From NCBI RefSeq assembly GCF_046845755.1, contig NZ_CP177357.1, positions 930,001 through 994,000 of the forward strand: DNA of 64,000 nt. The letters are read 5' to 3'. Below the pieces are notes generated by a model, which searched no databases, was not told where the DNA came from, and saw only the letters and a program-made list of their open reading frames with translations. The stretch comes from Rubrivirga sp046845755. Lineage in GTDB: Bacteria > Bacteroidota > Rhodothermia > Rhodothermales > Rubricoccaceae. Shown here piece after piece: positions 29,587 through 36,762 of this stretch. The number at the start of each line of letters is the position of its first letter. Position 1 is the first letter of the stretch. A program made the position numbers and the translations under genes.

Positions 29587-32316
29587 TTAGCGGGGCTGGC
29601 CGTCGGACGAGCCGCGGGGGGTGTCGGCCGGGGAAGGCGCGAGGTCGGGGCGGTCGCGCAGGGCGGCCTGGGCGGCGGGCGAGTCGGGGTACGTCTGGAT
29701 CAGTCGGCGGAGGGCGGCGTCGGCCTCGTCGGCCCGGCCGAGGTCCTGGAGCGCGAGGGCCTCGAGGGCGAGCCCGTCGGCGGCGCGGCCGGGGTCGGCG
29801 GCGGCAAGCGGGCGGGCGGCCTCGAGGGCGCCCGCCGCATCGCCGCTCGCGAGCAGCGCCTCGGCGAGGCGGAGCCGGGCCTCGGCGGCGAGCGGGCCGT
29901 CGCCGTCGCGCGCGAGCATCCGGCGCAGCGCGCGGACCGCGTCCGAGAGCCGGCCCGTCGAGGTGTAGGCGCCGGACAGCGCCAGTAGCGCCTCGCTCTC
30001 CAGCGACGTCGACAGCGGGCCCGCGAGCGCTTCTTCGAGGTAGACCACGGCGACGGAGTCCTGCCCGGCGGACAGGGCGTAGCGGGCCCGAGCGTAGCGG
30101 AGTCGGGCGCGCCCATCGAGCCCGGCGAGGGAGCCGTCGATCTCGCGGAAGACGCGGTCGATCTCGTCGCCCCGGCCCTGGGCGTCGAGGGCGTCGGCCA
30201 GGCCGGAGAAGGCGTCGTCGGTGAGGGGGCTGGCGGGGTACCGCTCGTAGACGCGGCGGTAGGCCGCCTCCGCGAGCTGCGGGCGGCCCGTGTTGAGGAG
30301 CACGTCGCCGATGCCGAGGAGCGCCGCCGCGCCCTGGTCGGGGCGCTCGTTGAGCACGCGCTCGTACGCGGCGACGGCCAGGCTGTCGTCGCCGCGCGCC
30401 GAGTACAGGTCGCCGCGCGCGAGCAGGGCCTGGGCGTAGCGTTCGGAGCGCGGGTACTCGGTCAGAAGGCGGGCGTAGGTCTGGAGCGCGTCGTCGGTGC
30501 GGCCCTCGCGGCCAAACGCCTGGGCGGTCTGGAAGAGCGCGTAGTCGCCGCCGCTGCGCTCGGGCGTGGCGGCGGCCACGCGGCCGTAGACCTGTCGCGC
30601 CTCGGCGTAGCGGCCGAGCACGGTGTACAGGTCGCCGAGTCGCAGGAGCGCGTCGGCGTAGTAGGGGACGAGCTCGCCGGAGCGCGAGTAGGCCGAGAGG
30701 AACCGCTCGAAGGCGTCGGCGGCGGCGCGCGTCTGGCCCCGCTGGTACAGCGTCCACGCGATGACGTAGCGGGCGGCGTCGGCGCGGGGGTGGCCGGGGG
30801 ACTCGCGGATCAGCCGTTCGAGGATCGCCTGGGCGCGGACAAAGTCGCGGGCCTGGAAGGCGGCCTCGCCGGCCCAGAACAGCGCCTCGCCTGCGCGCGG
30901 CCCCCCGCCGTCGGCGACGGCGACGAGGGCGGGCACGGCGCGTTCGAAGCGGCCCTCGCGGAACTCGGCGTAGGCGTCCTGGAAGGCGACCTCGGCGCGC
31001 GTCTCGGCGGTCGCGGTGCCGAGCGACTCGGCCAGCTGGAAGGCCTCGCGCGCGCGGCGCGTGTCGCCGGCGGCGGCGTACGCCTCGCCCAGCATCCGCG
31101 CGGCCTCGCCGGCGTACGGCCCGCGCGGGCTCTGCTCGATGAGTGCCGACAGCGCCTGGGCGGCCTCGGCATACAGGCGCCGCTCGTAGCGGAGCACGCC
31201 GAGTTCGAGGAGCGCGGCCTCGGCGTACGCGCCGTCCGGGCGGCGCTGCGCCGTCGCCTGGAGCGCGGCCTCCGCGTCGCCGAGCTGGCCGAGCCGGCGG
31301 AGCGCGAGGGCCCGGTAGTACCGGGCCTCGTGGGCGACGGCGTCGTCGGTGTCGCCGGAGCCTGCGCTGGCGATGGCCAGGAGGTCGGCGGCGGCGGCCC
31401 AGTCGCCTGCGTCGGAGGCGATGCGGCCCCGGCCGAGCGCGGCGCGGTCCGCGTAGCGGCCGTCCGGAGAGACGGCCGCGAGCGCGGCGTCGGCCGGGGC
31501 GCGCTGGCCGAGGAGGAGGCGGGCCTCGCCCTCGATCAGGGCGGCTCGGTCGGCGGCGTCGCCGGTGAGCGCGGGGCGGCGGCTGGCGGCCTCCTCGGTG
31601 GCGTCCGCGTAGCGGGCGGTGCGGAACAAGGCGTCGGCGAGCGCCAGCCCGGCGGCCGCGTCCTCCTGCGCGTCGGGGTAGCGCGCCCGGAGCCGGCCGA
31701 GCGCGTCGGCGGCGGCGGGCCAGTCGCGGGCGTCCGTCGCGAGCGCGCCGATCGCGTAGAGCGCCTTGGGCGCCCACGGCGTGTCGTCGACGGCGCCGCG
31801 CTCAAACGTGGCGGCGGCGGCGGCCGGTCGGGTCTGGCGGGTGTAGACCAGGCCGAGGAGGTAGTGGGCCTCGGCACGTGAGACGGCCGGGCCCTGCGTC
31901 GCGGCCGACAGCAAGGCGTCCTCGGCGAGCGCATCGTCGCCCGACGCCACGTAGTAGCGGCCGAGCGCGAGCCGGGCGCGGGGGGCGAGCGGGCTCGTGG
32001 GGTAGCGCGCGGCGAACGTGTTGAAGAGCGCCGCCGCCGCGCGGTCGTCGCGCGTCGCGAGCGCGGCCTCGGCCTGGCGGAAGAGCGCCTCGGGCGCGCG
32101 GACGTCTCGGGGGTGCCGCTCTAGAAAGTCGGCGAAGGCGCGCTCGGCGGCGCCGTAGTGGCCGCCGTCGAACAGGACGCGCGCCGCCTCGAAGTCGTGG
32201 GCGGGGCGCTCGGGCCGGGCCTCGGCGCGGGCGCCGGGGGTCTGGGCCGCCAGCGGGGCGGCGAGCGAGAGGCACGCGAGCAGCGCGCCGAGGCGCGGCA
32301 AAGACCGGACGAGCAT
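29587..32316 (-). CDS. Large exported TPR-repeat protein
   Basis: A 909-residue protein with a signal peptide (cleavage near AAQ, residue 25) and then almost continuous tetratricopeptide-type helical hairpins: repeated Y-x-x-A and P-x-x-x-x-A patterns with A-x-G-x-Y turns (for example YPTSPLAPRARLALGRYY). These proteins, similar in style to the YbgF/CpoB and BamD group but much longer, form scaffolds in the periplasm or on the outer membrane. It is the first gene of the minus-strand operon ending with exbD. There is no lipobox. The C-terminus is Ser/Pro/Arg-rich and probably disordered. Confidence 0.85.
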   Translation of the reverse strand: MLVRSLPRLGALLACLSLAAPLAAQTPGARAEARPERPAHDFEAARVLFDGGHYGAAERAFADFLERHPRDVRAPEALFRQAEAALATRDDRAAAALFNTFAARYPTSPLAPRARLALGRYYVASGDDALAEDALLSAATQGPAVSRAEAHYLLGLVYTRQTRPAAAAATFERGAVDDTPWAPKALYAIGALATDARDWPAAADALGRLRARYPDAQEDAAAGLALADALFRTARYADATEEAASRRPALTGDAADRAALIEGEARLLLGQRAPADAALAAVSPDGRYADRAALGRGRIASDAGDWAAAADLLAIASAGSGDTDDAVAHEARYYRALALRRLGQLGDAEAALQATAQRRPDGAYAEAALLELGVLRYERRLYAEAAQALSALIEQSPRGPYAGEAARMLGEAYAAAGDTRRAREAFQLAESLGTATAETRAEVAFQDAYAEFREGRFERAVPALVAVADGGGPRAGEALFWAGEAAFQARDFVRAQAILERLIRESPGHPRADAARYVIAWTLYQRGQTRAAADAFERFLSAYSRSGELVPYYADALLRLGDLYTVLGRYAEARQVYGRVAAATPERSGGDYALFQTAQAFGREGRTDDALQTYARLLTEYPRSERYAQALLARGDLYSARGDDSLAVAAYERVLNERPDQGAAALLGIGDVLLNTGRPQLAEAAYRRVYERYPASPLTDDAFSGLADALDAQGRGDEIDRVFREIDGSLAGLDGRARLRYARARYALSAGQDSVAVVYLEEALAGPLSTSLESEALLALSGAYTSTGRLSDAVRALRRMLARDGDGPLAAEARLRLAEALLASGDAAGALEAARPLAAADPGRAADGLALEALALQDLGRADEADAALRRLIQTYPDSPAAQAALRDRPDLAPSPADTPRGSSDGQPR

Positions 32317-32343
32317 TGGGGGGACGGGATCCGGCGGAGACGG

Positions 32344-32350
32344 GAAGCTA
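32344..32350 (-). promoter_or_regulatory. Candidate promoter element of the envelope operon
   Basis: On the minus strand this reads TAGCTTC, the recurrent TAnnTT(G/C) motif, 27 bp before the first gene (start 32316). Confidence 0.35.
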
Positions 32351-32501
32351 CGGGCCGAACGCGCTGCGCCCTAGTGCCCGCGTCCGAAGGCGAGGCGCGG
32401 GCGCGGGGCGCGGACGCACGGAGTCCCCACACGATTCCAGAAACAAAGGGGGGGCGCCGGATCGTATCCGCCCCTCCAGATCCCGCCAATCCCCTCCCCT
32501 C

Positions 32502-33110
32502 ATGGCCGACGACTCCAAGAAGCCCGCCCCCGACACCGACCTCGCGCCGGGCGTCCCCGACCCGAACCCGACCGTCCCCGACGCCTCGACGGAGCCCGCC
32601 GCCCAGGCCGTCGCCGAAACCGCCGCGACCGTCGCGCCGCCGCCCTCGCTCGACGAGATGCCCGACGACTACGCCACCGACGACCCCGTCGCCACGGCCA
32701 AGGCCTGGATCGACGCCAACCCCGGGATGGCCGTGCTCGCCGCCGCGGGCGTCGGCCTGCTCGCGGGCCGCCTGCTGACCTCGCTGTTCCCGTCGCCCCA
32801 GCCGCCGTCGCTGTCGGACCGCGTCGAGAAGCGCGCCCGCCAGCTCTCGAAGAGCGCCAAAAAGCAGAGCAAGGCGCTCCGCTCGGACGCCCGGGGCTAC
32901 GTCGGCGACTCCGGCGACGCCCTCCAGGACAGCCTGCACCGCGCCGCCGAGGCGCTCCGCGAGGCGGCCTCGACCGCCGGCGACGTGGCCGGCGACGGCT
33001 ACGAGCGGACGAAGGACTTTGCCGAGACCATGGCCGACGCCGCCAAGGTGGCCATCACCGGCGTCATGGCGACCAAGATCGATGACTGGGTCAAGAAGGT
33101 CCGCGACTAG
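32502..33110 (+). CDS. ElaB/YqjD-like or DUF883-like protein with a glycine-zipper membrane segment
   Basis: A 202-residue protein. Residues 1-60 are acidic and Pro-rich; the segment WIDANPGMAVLAAAGVGLLA (about 67-86) carries the NP(W/G)-x-x-x-x-A and Gly-zipper features of the ElaB/YqjD membrane anchors that bind stationary-phase ribosomes in E. coli. A long lysine/alanine-rich amphipathic helix follows, ending with a charged C-terminus. The ATG at 32502 follows an AT-poor spacer. Order of anchor and helix differs from E. coli YqjD (there the anchor is C-terminal), so only a general resemblance is claimed. Confidence 0.6.
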   Translation: MADDSKKPAPDTDLAPGVPDPNPTVPDASTEPAAQAVAETAATVAPPPSLDEMPDDYATDDPVATAKAWIDANPGMAVLAAAGVGLLAGRLLTSLFPSPQPPSLSDRVEKRARQLSKSAKKQSKALRSDARGYVGDSGDALQDSLHRAAEALREAASTAGDVAGDGYERTKDFAETMADAAKVAITGVMATKIDDWVKKVRD

Positions 33111-33131
33111 TGCGCGGCGCTAGCTTGCCTG

Positions 33132-33173
33132 CGGCCGGGGCGTCTCCGCGTGAGGTGCCCCGGCCGTCGTTTT
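33132..33173 (+). terminator. Intrinsic terminator after the YqjD-like gene
   Basis: CGGCCGGGGC pairs with GCCCCGGCCG across 15 bases, followed by TCG and four T residues. It sits in the short spacer before the PfkB gene. Confidence 0.6.
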
Positions 33174-33193
33174 GTCCGCCCCCCGCGTCAGTC

Positions 33194-34120
33194 ATGAGCA
33201 TCCTCGTCGTCGGAACCGTCGCCTTCGACACGGTCGAGACCCCGTTCGGCCGCGCCGAGCGGATCCTGGGCGGGTCCGCCACCTACGCCGCGCTCGCGGC
33301 GCGCATCGTCGGGGCCCCGGTCCAGCTCAACGCTGTCGTGGGGAGGGACTTCCCCGAGGCGCACGTCGAGGCGTTCACCTCGCGCGGCGTCGACATCGAG
33401 GGGCTCGTGCGCGACCCCGACGGCGAGACGTTCTTCTGGGCCGGCCGCTACCACTACGACCTCGGCACGCGTGAGACGCTCGCGACGCACCTCAACGTGC
33501 TGGCGACGTTCGAGCCCGACCTGCCGGCGGCGTACCGCTCGCCCGCCGTCGTCTGCCTGGGCAACCTCGACCCGACCGTGCAGGGCTCTGTCATCGACCA
33601 GGCCGGCGCGGGTGCGCTCGTCGTCGCCGACACGATGAACTTCTGGATCGACAACACGCCGGACGCGCTCGCGGAGACGCTGCGCCGGGTCGACGTGCTT
33701 GTCGTCAACGACGAGGAGGCGCGCCAGCTGGCGGACGAGTCGAACCTGGTCCGCGCCGCGCGCAAGATCCGGTCGCTTGGGCCCGAGACGCTGATCGTCA
33801 AAAAGGGCGAGCACGGCGCGCTGCTGTTCTGCGGCGACGACGTGTTCTCGGCTCCGGCCTACCCGTTGGAGGACGTCGTCGACCCGACGGGCGCGGGCGA
33901 CACGTTCCTGGGCGGCCTGTGTGGCCACATCGCGCGTGCCGGCGCCTCGGACCCGGAGACCATGCGGCAGGCCGTCGTCGTCGGGAGCGCGCTCGCCAGC
34001 TTCGCCGTCGAAGCCTTCGGCCCCGAGCGGATGCTGGGCGTCACGCCCAACGACCTTAGCGCCCGCATCGAGTCGTTCCGCCGCCTGTCGGCCGTGCCCC
34101 ACATCGTGACGGTGGACTGA
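33194..34120 (+). CDS. PfkB-family carbohydrate/nucleoside kinase
   Basis: A 308-residue ribokinase-fold kinase that uses ATP to phosphorylate a sugar or nucleoside. N-terminal GGSATYAA near residue 29 matches the first PfkB signature, and DPTGAGDTF near 229 is the second, including the catalytic base Asp in GAGD. A lid region lies in residues 10-110. The ATG at 33194 was chosen over an in-frame start 28 codons earlier because it begins the first beta strand. The substrate cannot be assigned; relatives include adenosine kinase-like and ribokinase-like enzymes. It stands alone, convergent with the next gene. Confidence 0.9.
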   Translation: MSILVVGTVAFDTVETPFGRAERILGGSATYAALAARIVGAPVQLNAVVGRDFPEAHVEAFTSRGVDIEGLVRDPDGETFFWAGRYHYDLGTRETLATHLNVLATFEPDLPAAYRSPAVVCLGNLDPTVQGSVIDQAGAGALVVADTMNFWIDNTPDALAETLRRVDVLVVNDEEARQLADESNLVRAARKIRSLGPETLIVKKGEHGALLFCGDDVFSAPAYPLEDVVDPTGAGDTFLGGLCGHIARAGASDPETMRQAVVVGSALASFAVEAFGPERMLGVTPNDLSARIESFRRLSAVPHIVTVD

Positions 34121-34160
34121 CCGCCCGGGACACGCCGCCGCCGCGGGTGTGGGGGGGGCG

Positions 34161-35891
34161 CTAGCCCGCCTGCTTCGAGTAGCGCGAGAACAGGGCGGCC
34201 TGCGCCTCGAAGACCCACTGGTTCATGATCGTCTCTTCGGAGACGCTCACCCGGGTGCTGATCCGACGGGCCTCCCCGCGACCCCACTGGGCGATCTCTT
34301 CGAGGGTGAGGACCCCCTCCAGATAGAGGAGGCGCTGCATGTCATCGTCGATCGTCGAAATGACGGTCAGGTCTTCGGCCCCATCGGGGATCGGGGCGGC
34401 CTCGGGCGCGGCGCCCTCTGCGAGGCCGGCCTCGGCCGGCTCCGGGGCGACGTCGGCGGCCGGCTCGGGAGCGGCGTCCGCCAGCGGCGTGGCGTCCACA
34501 TCCGTCGTCGGGACGGCGTCGGGTTCGGAGGGGGCGGCCAGGGCGTCGAGGTCGATCAGGCCGGTCTCGGGGGCTGCGGTCGGCTCAGGGGTCGGCTCCG
34601 GCGGCGTCTCGGCCGTCGGGAATACGAAGTCGTCCATAGAGGCGGTCTGCGGCACGGCGTCGGGGCCATGCGGGCGGCCCGGGCGGGCGACCCAGGCCCC
34701 CTCGGGCGAGGAGGGCTGCAAGGCCTGCCCGTGCGGCTCGCTGGCGGGCGCGTCGGCCACGGGAGTGACCGCCGGCGCCTCGACCGGCGTCACGGCCTCG
34801 GGCGTCCACTTGTCGAACGCGTCGCCCGCCGGGGCACTGTCGCCGCCGATGTGCAAGGACGCCGCTGCAAACGCGTCGTCCGCCGGGGCCGGGCTGGGGG
34901 AGGCGACGCGAACGTCGTGGACCGAGGGGGCGGGTGGCGCCGGGCTCATCGCCAGGACGTCCTCGAAGGAGGCCTCTTCGAATGGCGTCTCCTCGAAGGA
35001 CGACTCCTCGAAGGACGACTCCTCGAAGGACGACTCCTCGAACGGAGCTTGCTCGACGCTCGACGGGTCATCAGGGGCGCCCTCGGGGTCCGGGGCCTCG
35101 AACGAGAGCGCGGCAAAGGGGTCAGCGTCGGGAGCGGCGGGCTCGGTCTCGAAGCTCGGCTCCTCGAAGCTCGGCTCCTCGAAGCTCGGCTCCTCGAAGC
35201 TCGGCTCCTCGAAGCTCGGCTCCTCGAAGGCTGGTCCCTCCGGGGCGGAGGCCGGCTCCGCTTCGGGCCGGTCGACGCTGGCGTCCTCGAAGGCCGGCTC
35301 CGCGAATGTCTCCTCGGAGAACGAGAGGTCCGGCTCGGCCGGCGGCGCAGTGGGCGGCTCGGCCGGCGGCGCATCGAACGGGGTGTCGGGGGCCGACGAG
35401 AGGGGAGAAGGCGCAAAGGTGGTCTCCTCGATCATCGGGGCGCTCGCGGTCTCGCGCGGGGGCTCCGGAGCGGCCGGAAGCGCCGGCCGGGCGGCGGCGG
35501 GGAGCGCGCCGCCGCGGGCGATGGCCCCGAGTTGCTGGCGGATCTCGTCGAGTTCGGCGTCGCGGCGCTGGACCTCGTGGCGGAGCTCGCTGCGGAGCCC
35601 GTCGACCTGGGTGCGCTGGCCGTCGACCGACTGGCGGACGCTGTCGAGCTTCTGGGCCATGAGCTGGCGCTGGGTCTCGCCCTGGACGCGCTGCTCGGCC
35701 ATGGCCCGCTCGATCTGCTCGCCGATGGCGCGGACCTCCTCGGCCACGGCCACCGGGGCGCTTTGCGAGGCGATGTGGGCGCGCACAGGCGCCGCCGCTT
35801 CCCGGGCGCGAGCGCGGAGGTAGGCGAACACCGCCAGCCCGACCGTCAGGGCGGGGATGGTGATGAGGGCGATCCAGAGGAGAGGCGACAT
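34161..35891 (-). CDS. Membrane-anchored protein with acidic minisatellite repeats and a helix-hairpin-helix-like C-terminus
   Basis: A 576-residue protein with an N-terminal membrane helix (MSPLLWIALITIPALTVGLA), a coiled coil around residues 45-130, and a long Glu/Ser/Phe/Pro region (150-330) made of five-residue repeats such as SFEEP and SFEES. The last 65 residues (LEGVLTLEEIAQWGRG, then VSVSEETIMNQWVFEAQAAL) resemble the H3TH-type domain at the C-terminus of NuoE-like and flap-endonuclease-like proteins. It forms a pair with the next gene, 4 bp apart. The repeat block is encoded by 15-bp DNA repeats. Function is unknown; a cytoplasmic, membrane-tethered nucleic-acid or protein-binding tail is inferred. 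Confidence 0.78.
   Translation of the reverse strand: MSPLLWIALITIPALTVGLAVFAYLRARAREAAAPVRAHIASQSAPVAVAEEVRAIGEQIERAMAEQRVQGETQRQLMAQKLDSVRQSVDGQRTQVDGLRSELRHEVQRRDAELDEIRQQLGAIARGGALPAAARPALPAAPEPPRETASAPMIEETTFAPSPLSSAPDTPFDAPPAEPPTAPPAEPDLSFSEETFAEPAFEDASVDRPEAEPASAPEGPAFEEPSFEEPSFEEPSFEEPSFEEPSFETEPAAPDADPFAALSFEAPDPEGAPDDPSSVEQAPFEESSFEESSFEESSFEETPFEEASFEDVLAMSPAPPAPSVHDVRVASPSPAPADDAFAAASLHIGGDSAPAGDAFDKWTPEAVTPVEAPAVTPVADAPASEPHGQALQPSSPEGAWVARPGRPHGPDAVPQTASMDDFVFPTAETPPEPTPEPTAAPETGLIDLDALAAPSEPDAVPTTDVDATPLADAAPEPAADVAPEPAEAGLAEGAAPEAAPIPDGAEDLTVISTIDDDMQRLLYLEGVLTLEEIAQWGRGEARRISTRVSVSEETIMNQWVFEAQAALFSRYSKQAG
34990..35034. repeat. 15-bp tandem repeat, three exact copies
   Basis: TCCTCGAAGGACGAC (plus strand) repeats three times exactly, with degenerate copies on each side. 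On the coding strand this gives repeating Ser-Phe-Glu-Glu-Ser in the acidic region of the anchored protein. Copy number is likely to vary between strains. Confidence 0.95.
35146..35235. repeat. 15-bp tandem repeat, four exact and two near copies
   Basis: TCCTCGAAGCTCGGC occurs four times exactly at 35161-35220, with near copies before and after. It encodes Pro-Ser-Phe-Glu-Glu units. Being in frame and a multiple of three, changes in copy number would lengthen or shorten the linker without breaking the gene. Confidence 0.95.
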
Positions 35892-35895
35892 GGGA

Positions 35896-36633
35896 TTAGT
35901 CGGTAGCGGGCGGCTCGGCGACGAGCGTCAGAGCGTGGGGGCCGACGCCGGTGCCGACAGTGAGTCGGCCGGCGGCGACGGCGTCCTCGAAGAGGCGCTC
36001 CAGAAGCGCCCCGCGTGCGGTGGCGAGGGCGGGGTCGGGGGCGGTGACGGCGACCCGGAAAGCATCCGGGTTCCACTCGAACCGCGACGCCATGCGGTAG
36101 ACGTACGACCGCAAGGTCGGTTCGAGCACGGCGCCGCGGCGGCCGAACCCGTGCTGCATGGCGTCGAGCAGGCGCGAGAGCTCGACGTCGAGCGGCTCCT
36201 CGCTGGCGGCTTCCAGACGCGTGATCAACTCGACGGGGATCGGGGTGGGCTCGGCCGAGAAGGTGGCCGGCGCGCGCTCGGGCGCCGGCGCCGCCGCCGT
36301 CTCGGCGACGGGCGGGGCGGCGACGGCCTCCGTCGCCTGGGGCTGGAGCGCGAGCGCCAGGGCGATCGCCAGCACGCCGCACAGCAGGGACAGCCCGCCG
36401 AGAAGCACGATGCCCCAACTGGGCATCGGCGGCGCGCCCACACCGGCGACACCCGGGGGCACGTCGGCGGGAGCCTCGGGCGCGGGCCCGGGGGGGAGGG
36501 GGAAGCCGTGGTCGGCCCCGTCGCCGTCGAGCGCCTCGACGTGGAACGGGCGCTCCGGCGGGGCGGGCGCGTCGGGCGCCGCGTCCCGCGTGGGCGAGAA
36601 CGGAATGCGGTCGAGTAGATCGGTAATCGGCAC
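35896..36633 (-). CDS. Single-pass membrane protein of unknown function
   Basis: A 245-residue protein from GTG 36633. The first 65 residues are Pro/Gly-rich, a membrane helix spans about 70-95 (MPSWGIVLLGGLSLLCGVLA), an Ala/Pro linker follows and residues 140-245 form a compact, mostly helical domain. The longer open frame upstream of the GTG is antisense to the multihaem cytochrome gene and is rejected. It ends 4 bp before the start of the repeat-rich anchored protein and is probably co-transcribed with it. No family is recognised. Confidence 0.7.
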   Translation of the reverse strand: MPITDLLDRIPFSPTRDAAPDAPAPPERPFHVEALDGDGADHGFPLPPGPAPEAPADVPPGVAGVGAPPMPSWGIVLLGGLSLLCGVLAIALALALQPQATEAVAAPPVAETAAAPAPERAPATFSAEPTPIPVELITRLEAASEEPLDVELSRLLDAMQHGFGRRGAVLEPTLRSYVYRMASRFEWNPDAFRVAVTAPDPALATARGALLERLFEDAVAAGRLTVGTGVGPHALTLVAEPPATD

Positions 36634-36735
36634 GGTATGGAGGGGGGCGTCCGGGAACGACCGCGTGTCACGAGAGCCGATTGCAAGGGCCGTGCCGCGG
36701 CGCCGGTCGCCGGCCCCTCCGGGCGGGGCGCCCGG

Positions 36736-36742
36736 TATCTTG
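36736..36742 (+). promoter_or_regulatory. Candidate promoter element of the heptahaem gene
   Basis: TATCTTG, a clear copy of the recurrent TAnnTT(G/C) motif, 20 bp before the GTG start. Confidence 0.4.
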
Positions 36743-36762
36743 GGCCGTCGCTCCCCACCGCC

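Noticed and set aside
28265..31777. 1,170-codon minus-strand frame overlapping the barrel and TPR genes
   Set aside because: Arg/Pro-rich shadow of the barrel and TPR genes in another frame; no signal peptide or domain.
33121..33127. TAGCTTG as promoter of the PfkB gene
   Set aside because: A strong terminator lies between this box and the gene, so it would be terminated before reaching it.
35146..35235. CRISPR-like array of short repeats
   Set aside because: The 15-bp repeats have no spacers, are in frame with an expressed protein and encode the acidic linker; no cas genes are nearby.
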